Positions 15,324 to 19,669 of a DNA stretch of 19,669 bases are shown in pieces. This DNA is from Flammeovirgaceae bacterium UBA2786 (GTDB lineage Bacteria > Bacteroidota > Bacteroidia > Cytophagales > Cyclobacteriaceae): assembly GCA_002352225.1 (NCBI GenBank), contig DEIA01000034.1:55607-75275 (forward strand). The letters are read 5' to 3'. The notes under the pieces are model-generated. The model ran no database searches. It was not told the DNA's origin and saw only the letters and a program-made list of their open reading frames with translations. Numbering within the stretch: the stretch's first letter is position 1; every line of letters starts with the position of its first letter. Made by a program: the position numbers and the translations under genes.

Positions 15324-17300
15324 ATGTTGCTTGTAGCCAAATCAAGTTCAAAATCCTGTGTATTAGCGCTTTTATGGATATTATTTGCGCTGACATTACC
15401 GGTTTACGCTCAAAAAGATAAAAAAGGCTTTAAAAAAGGCGCAGTTGTTACCCTAAACGACACTGTAACAACATACAGCCAGACTGACATGTTTGGTTTT
15501 CACAACGTAAACAAAATTGCCTTTTACCGAAACGAAACGTGGCTGGCGAAAATCCGCACGCTTGATGCCTCAAAACAAGATTCGCTTATGTACCGCGAGC
15601 TGCGCGGCTATGTAAAAAACTTTGGTATCGAAAACTTTAACAAGAACACCGCTATGCTCTGGCGCCTGGCGAAACTAAGCGAAAATTATGGCCCACCCGG
15701 AGAGGCGTTGTTGCTTTATAAACTTGTATTAAAACATCATCAGCAAGGGTTAGACATTAATGCAATCTACAAGCGCTATCAAATGATTGATCCGGACAAG
15801 AAAGAAAATTATGTGCCGCTTGATTTTTACTACAAACTGGTTGAATACCGTAAAGACATTGATACGTTGCGGCCGCCACAATCTGTTTTGATAAACATGG
15901 GCGGCTACATTAATTCCGATAAAGAAGATTATGGCCCTACGGTTGGAAACACAGACGATTTAATTCTTTTTACTTCCAAACGCAACGAGCATTTAGATCA
16001 CACCTACAACGAAGATCTATTCTTCAGCAGAAAGGTTGAAGACTATTGGGACGATGCACAATCTTTTAGAAGCGTGAATACCGAATTTAATGAAGGCTCT
16101 GCCTGCCTGAGTAGTGATGGAAAAATTCTTTACTTCTCGCGGTGCGAAGCGCCCGATGGATTAGGTAATTGCGATTTATATGTGGCCACACTAAAAGCAG
16201 ATAGTACGTGGGGCGATGTAAAAAATCTGGGACCTAATATAAATAGTGCCGGGTGGGATTCGCATCCTTCGCTTACACATGGCGGTGATACATTGTTCTT
16301 CGCATCAAACCGTGCAGGAAGTTTCGGGCTATCGGATATTTATTACTCCATAAAAGACAACAAAGGCTGGACGAAAGCCCATAATGCAGGCCCTATTGTT
16401 AATACGGCTAAAAGTGAAGTAAGTCCTTTCTATCATCATACGCGTAACGTGCTATACTTTAGTTCAAACGGAAACCCACTCAACTTTGGTGAGTTTGATA
16501 TTTATAAATCGTACCAAATCAAAGGCAACTGGAGCGAGCCTATAAATACCGGGCCTCTGGTAAATGGCGGTGGAAGCGAGTATTATTTTACGATCGACAG
16601 CCGGTCTAAAAATTTATACTATGCCCGATCTACTGAAGAAGATAAGAAAAATCTTGATCTCTATTCGTTTCCGGTGCCCATGGAAGCACAGCCTGATGCG
16701 GTTACGCAACTAAAAGGAAGTTTAAAAGATCCGCAGGGTAAACCGGTAAAAGGTATTGTATCGGTAATTGATCTGGATGAAGGTGTAGAGGTAGCACCCA
16801 AATACATTCGCGATGATGGTACGTTCGATTTCAGCCTGATTAACAAACGCAATTACCTGCTGATTATTCAGGGCGATGATTTTTTTCGCATCGAAGAAAT
16901 TTTCTTTATGGATGGCGAAATGGAGATTAACAAGATTGCCGAACCAATCGAAAGTAAAATCGCCTTTCAATCGCTGGAGTTTGAAAACGGAAAAGCCAAC
17001 ATTTTATCTGAGATGCATACCGATCTGGATAAAATTGCCAACTTTCTGATCGACCATCCTGAATTGCATTTAAAAATTTCAGGCCATACCGATTCGGCCG
17101 GAAAAGAAGAAGCTAATCTGAAACTTTCGCAGGCAAGAGCCGATGCCATTAAGAATTACCTGGTAACGCAATTCAGGATTGACACAACCCGTATCGAAGC
17201 CGTTGGCTACGGCAGCTCGAAACCGATTGTGCAGGAAACTACAGACGAGCACAGACAACTGAACCGCAGAGTGGAGTTTGAGATTTCGAAGCAAGAATAA
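15324..17300 (+). CDS. PD40/OmpA-family envelope protein (PorE-like architecture)
   Basis: A 658-residue exported protein. Domains in order: signal peptide (1-29, ending LTLPVYA), a helical TPR-like region (about 85-180), WD40-like PD40 propeller repeats (about 200-450, with LYFSRCEAPDGLGNCDLYVA, LFFASNRAGSFGLSDIYYS and LYFSSNGNPLNFGEFDIYKS), a carboxypeptidase-regulatory-like beta domain (about 463-540) and a C-terminal OmpA domain (548-655). In the last, Asp590 (SGHTDSAG) and Arg605 have the 15-residue spacing of the peptidoglycan-binding pair of E. coli OmpA. This order matches PorE of the type IX secretion system, but PorE is a lipoprotein and no lipobox Cys is seen here; such proteins are also multiply paralogous in Bacteroidota. 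It likely tethers an outer-membrane assembly to peptidoglycan. I reject the longer start at 15183, which would bury the signal peptide and overlap lon. Confidence 0.87.
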   Translation: MLLVAKSSSKSCVLALLWILFALTLPVYAQKDKKGFKKGAVVTLNDTVTTYSQTDMFGFHNVNKIAFYRNETWLAKIRTLDASKQDSLMYRELRGYVKNFGIENFNKNTAMLWRLAKLSENYGPPGEALLLYKLVLKHHQQGLDINAIYKRYQMIDPDKKENYVPLDFYYKLVEYRKDIDTLRPPQSVLINMGGYINSDKEDYGPTVGNTDDLILFTSKRNEHLDHTYNEDLFFSRKVEDYWDDAQSFRSVNTEFNEGSACLSSDGKILYFSRCEAPDGLGNCDLYVATLKADSTWGDVKNLGPNINSAGWDSHPSLTHGGDTLFFASNRAGSFGLSDIYYSIKDNKGWTKAHNAGPIVNTAKSEVSPFYHHTRNVLYFSSNGNPLNFGEFDIYKSYQIKGNWSEPINTGPLVNGGGSEYYFTIDSRSKNLYYARSTEEDKKNLDLYSFPVPMEAQPDAVTQLKGSLKDPQGKPVKGIVSVIDLDEGVEVAPKYIRDDGTFDFSLINKRNYLLIIQGDDFFRIEEIFFMDGEMEINKIAEPIESKIAFQSLEFENGKANILSEMHTDLDKIANFLIDHPELHLKISGHTDSAGKEEANLKLSQARADAIKNYLVTQFRIDTTRIEAVGYGSSKPIVQETTDEHRQLNRRVEFEISKQE

Positions 17301-17303
17301 AGT

Positions 17304-17594
17304 ATGGCCAGGGTATTAGCAAAATCTTTACATTGGTGGGAGCTACGAAGATTGTTTTACAACCTGATAATGGCCCTTTGTGGCTACCTGAGCATTCAAA
17401 TTGCTGCTGTGTCAATACCATTGTTATACATATTGATTGGGGTTTCGTTGAACATAGGTTACAGCATGGTTTGGCTTATTGATCTGGAGTTAAGAAAAAG
17501 AAGGCATCACAATTCTTCCAGAACACTATACATTATCTACCTGGTGCTATCTATTCTGCTTGTCATTGGTTTTTCATTTTACCTACTGCTCTAA
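17304..17594 (+). CDS. Small three-helix membrane protein, unknown function
   Basis: A 96-residue protein that I do not recognise. It has three hydrophobic segments: about 22-39 (ALCGYLSIQIAAVSIPLL region), 41-60 and 75-96. Basic residues stand before the first (RVLAKSLHWWELRR) and between the second and third (LRKRRHHNSSR). The pattern suggests an inner-membrane protein with the basic loop in the cytosol. It starts three bases after the OmpA-family stop codon, so it is in the same operon and is followed directly by a terminator. It could be a small accessory membrane partner of the upstream protein, but nothing in its sequence shows this. Confidence 0.75.
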   Translation: MARVLAKSLHWWELRRLFYNLIMALCGYLSIQIAAVSIPLLYILIGVSLNIGYSMVWLIDLELRKRRHHNSSRTLYIIYLVLSILLVIGFSFYLLL

Positions 17595-17607
17595 ATCTTA
17601 AAAACAC

Positions 17608-17633
17608 AAAAAGGCGCTGAACGCGCCTTTTTT
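17608..17633. terminator. Bidirectional intrinsic terminator
   Basis: GGCGC (17613-17617) pairs with GCGCC (17623-17627) around loop TGAAC, preceded by five A and followed by six T. It works on both strands. It lies 14 bases past the stop of the small membrane protein gene (+) and 25 bases past the rseP stop (-), so it ends both convergent operons. Confidence 0.9.
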
Positions 17634-17657
17634 CTCAAATATCAAATCAATTTTTGC

Positions 17658-19025
17658 CTATTGACCTGTAATTAATTTGGCAATGTCGTTATAGAACACG
17701 AACACCATCAGCACAAGAAGAATGGCCATGCCCACCTTGATGGCGTTCTCAAAAAACTTCTCAGAAGGTTCGCGGCCACTTACCATCTCGTAAAGCAAGA
17801 ACATTACATAGCCGCCATCTAATGCCGGAATAGGTAAGAAATTCATAAAGGCCAGCACCATAGAAAGTAAGCCCGTCATGCGCCAGAAGTTATACCAATC
17901 CCAGGTGCCACCATAGGCTTTAGCCATGCCTACCGGGCCCGATAATGATTTCCGGAATGAAAGTTGACCTGAGAAAATTTTCTTGAACGCTTGTAATTGA
18001 ACAACAATTACCCCAAAAGCCCGCCCCGGACCTTGCGCAATAGATTCTCCAAAAGAATAGGTTACCTGGCGCTCGCCTTCAGCAGGTACAATTTCATTTG
18101 GTACATAAAAACCAATACCGGGTTGTTCTTTGAAGTACTCGGTATAGGATAAAACCTGCTCACCCCGTTTAACAGAAAATTGAAGCGAATCGCCTTTAAA
18201 ATCCTGAGTAATGGCTTTCAATTCATCGTGGTAAGTAATAGGTTGGTTCTGGATAGCCACAATCAAATCTCCTTTTTGCAAACCAATACGGTCGGCTATG
18301 GTTCCTTTCATTACATCATCTACTACAGGCAACCTGCGTGGAATTAAAAACATAGCTACGGCTTCCTTCCGATCGAATTGTTCAATAAAGTTATTGGGAA
18401 TTGGAATTTCAATTTCTTTATCGCCACGCAAAACGGTATAAGACGAGTTTTCTGAAAGCAATACGCCCGGCTTGGCTACATCATCAAAATATTCAAATGG
18501 TTTACCATTGATTTTGATAATCTTATCGCCTGTTTGAATACCAATTTGCTGGGCAAGTTCTAATGCCTGCACACCTCCATGTTCATTCACATAATCATTG
18601 AGAATGTACCGATCGCCATAAGCGTAGGTAAGGCCAATAAAAATCAGAATACCTACTATTACGTTCACAATAATACCGCCCATCATTACAATAAGACGTT
18701 GCCAGGCTGGCTTCGCTCGAAACTCCCACGGCTGCGGCTCGGCTTTCATCTGCTCCTTGTCCATGCTTTCATCTACCATACCGGCAATTTTTACATAGCC
18801 ACCCAGCGGAAACCATCCAATACCAAATTCTGTATCACCCTTCTTGTATTTCACCAGGGAAAAATTAAGCACATGGGCCATGGGAAACAGGAAGTCGAAA
18901 AAGAGATAAAACTTCTCTACCCGAATGTTAAACATACGGGCTGCTATATAGTGACCCCACTCGTGCACTGCAATCAAAATTGAAAGGCTCAGCAACAGCT
19001 GGGCCGTCATAATTAATCCTTCCAT
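17658..19025 (-). CDS. rseP: RseP-type site-2 protease (M50 family)
   Basis: A 455-residue inner-membrane zinc metalloprotease that cuts within membrane helices, typically of anti-sigma factors or signal-peptide remnants. The zinc motif is His21-Glu22-x-x-His25 in AVHEWGHYIAA, in the first transmembrane segment. A second hallmark, NFLPIPALDGG (395-405), supplies the third ligand, Asp403. GGIIVN (116-121) is the usual loop motif in the next helix. Two PDZ-like segments lie between: about 150-200 (GIQTGDKIIKING) and 232-290 (IGLQKGDLIVAIQNQPI). The start ATG shares its A with the dxr stop (TGATG), so the two genes are translationally coupled; an internal Met6 is less likely. Length agrees with E. 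coli RseP (450). Which anti-sigma factor it processes cannot be told from the window. Confidence 0.93.
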   Translation of the reverse strand: MEGLIMTAQLLLSLSILIAVHEWGHYIAARMFNIRVEKFYLFFDFLFPMAHVLNFSLVKYKKGDTEFGIGWFPLGGYVKIAGMVDESMDKEQMKAEPQPWEFRAKPAWQRLIVMMGGIIVNVIVGILIFIGLTYAYGDRYILNDYVNEHGGVQALELAQQIGIQTGDKIIKINGKPFEYFDDVAKPGVLLSENSSYTVLRGDKEIEIPIPNNFIEQFDRKEAVAMFLIPRRLPVVDDVMKGTIADRIGLQKGDLIVAIQNQPITYHDELKAITQDFKGDSLQFSVKRGEQVLSYTEYFKEQPGIGFYVPNEIVPAEGERQVTYSFGESIAQGPGRAFGVIVVQLQAFKKIFSGQLSFRKSLSGPVGMAKAYGGTWDWYNFWRMTGLLSMVLAFMNFLPIPALDGGYVMFLLYEMVSGREPSEKFFENAIKVGMAILLVLMVFVFYNDIAKLITGQ

Positions 19026-19669
19026 CAGTTAATCAGTTCTTTAGCTTTAATTCTTGTTTCTTTATCCGTATTCACATAGTCCTCAAAAGCAGGGCTGGCG
19101 ATATAATCCATTTTACTCAAACATTGTTCCACCACATCCGACATTTGCAAAAATCCTATCTTATCCATTAAAAATTCCTGCACCGCTATTTCATTGGCCG
19201 CATTCAATACACAAGGCATATTTCCTCCCCTGTTCAACGCTTCAAATGCGAGTGCAAGATTACGAAAAGTTTCGGTATCGGGCTTTTCGAAGGTTAAGGC
19301 AGGATACTGTGCGAAATCAAACCTTGGAAACTCGCTTTTTAGTCTGTTTGGGTAGGATAAAGCAAATTGAATAGGTAAACGCATATCGGGCAAACCGAGT
19401 TGCGCTTTTATAGAGCCGTCTTCAAACTGCACCAAAGAATGAATAATAGATTGCGGATGTACCACTACCTCCACTTGTTCGGGGTTGAGACCAAAGAGCC
19501 ATTTTGCTTCAATCACCTCAAGGCCTTTGTTCATAAGCGTGGCCGAATCTATGGTCACTTTAGCACCCATTGTCCAGTTGGGATGTTTAAGTGCTTGCGC
19601 CTTGGTTACCTGAATCAACTCGTTTTTCTTCTTGCCGCGAAACGGCCCACCTGATGCCGTTAAAATTAT
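19025..19669 (-). CDS. dxr: 1-deoxy-D-xylulose 5-phosphate reductoisomerase, C-terminal part (5' end cut by window edge)
   Basis: The last 214 residues of a protein of normally about 385-400. It converts 1-deoxy-D-xylulose 5-phosphate to 2-C-methyl-D-erythritol 4-phosphate with NADPH, the second step of the MEP isoprenoid pathway, in the cytosol. The frame stays open to the right edge; an apparent start at 19618 is only an internal TTG codon. Visible motifs are TASGGPFRG (substrate-binding Ser), GAKVTIDSATLMNKGLEVIEA (given in shortened form: the NKGLE part holds the phosphate- and metal-binding Asn, Lys and Glu), HPQSIIHSLVQFEDGS, and the C-terminal LNAANEIAV. It overlaps rseP by one base; dxr-rseP adjacency is widespread in bacteria. 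Confidence 0.95.
   Translation of the reverse strand: MILTASGGPFRGKKKNELIQVTKAQALKHPNWTMGAKVTIDSATLMNKGLEVIEAKWLFGLNPEQVEVVVHPQSIIHSLVQFEDGSIKAQLGLPDMRLPIQFALSYPNRLKSEFPRFDFAQYPALTFEKPDTETFRNLALAFEALNRGGNMPCVLNAANEIAVQEFLMDKIGFLQMSDVVEQCLSKMDYIASPAFEDYVNTDKETRIKAKELIN

Overview
The window comes from a Bacteroidota chromosome, most likely Cytophagales (a Cyclobacteriaceae-like lineage). Several things point there: a PafA-type phosphatase, secreted TldD/TldE-like paralogues, a DUF4421 barrel, an OmpA protein with PD40 repeats, a second-style TruA, start codons without Shine-Dalgarno sequences, and one clear TTTG-N19-TAnnTTTG promoter. Gene content is mostly housekeeping and cell envelope. Coding density is high, and no stretch over 300 bases lacks a gene or gene remnant. 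The assignment to a lineage is inference from memory of gene families, not from a search.

Layout. From 1 to 9089 all genes are on the minus strand: a PafA-like alkaline phosphatase cut by the window edge (1-1541), a secreted TPR/WG-repeat protein (1681-4281), a secreted TldE/PmbA-like protein that has lost its metal site (4350-5993), its TldD partner with an intact HExxxH site (5995-7662), a YoeB-type toxin with a small non-YefM antitoxin (7723-8177), and a secreted PF00756-type esterase (8232-9089). truA (9189-9998) is on the plus strand and converges on a minus-strand block: a DUF4421 outer-membrane protein (10035-11066), hslU (11069-12469), a decayed four-helix-bundle gene between inverted heptad repeats (12468-12740), and lon (12737-15196). 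Divergent from lon are a PD40/OmpA protein (15324-17300) and a small three-helix membrane protein (17304-17594), ending at a bidirectional terminator (17608-17633). On the other side of that terminator, minus-strand dxr (cut by the right edge) and rseP overlap by one base.

How the genes work together. Three ATP- or metal-dependent proteolysis systems lie close together: lon and hslU (cytosol), the TldD/TldE pair (here with signal peptides, so outside the cytosol), and RseP (inner membrane). Much of the rest is envelope: phosphatase, WG protein, esterase, DUF4421 barrel, OmpA-type protein. dxr-rseP is a translationally coupled pair in isoprenoid synthesis and intramembrane proteolysis.

The most unusual structure is the lon-hslU gap. 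It is occupied end to end by an element with inverted arrays of a 7-base repeat (GTTACCN), and these enclose an internally deleted remnant of an S23/IVP-like four-helix-bundle gene. The repeats reach into the lon stop codon and the first possible hslU start codon.
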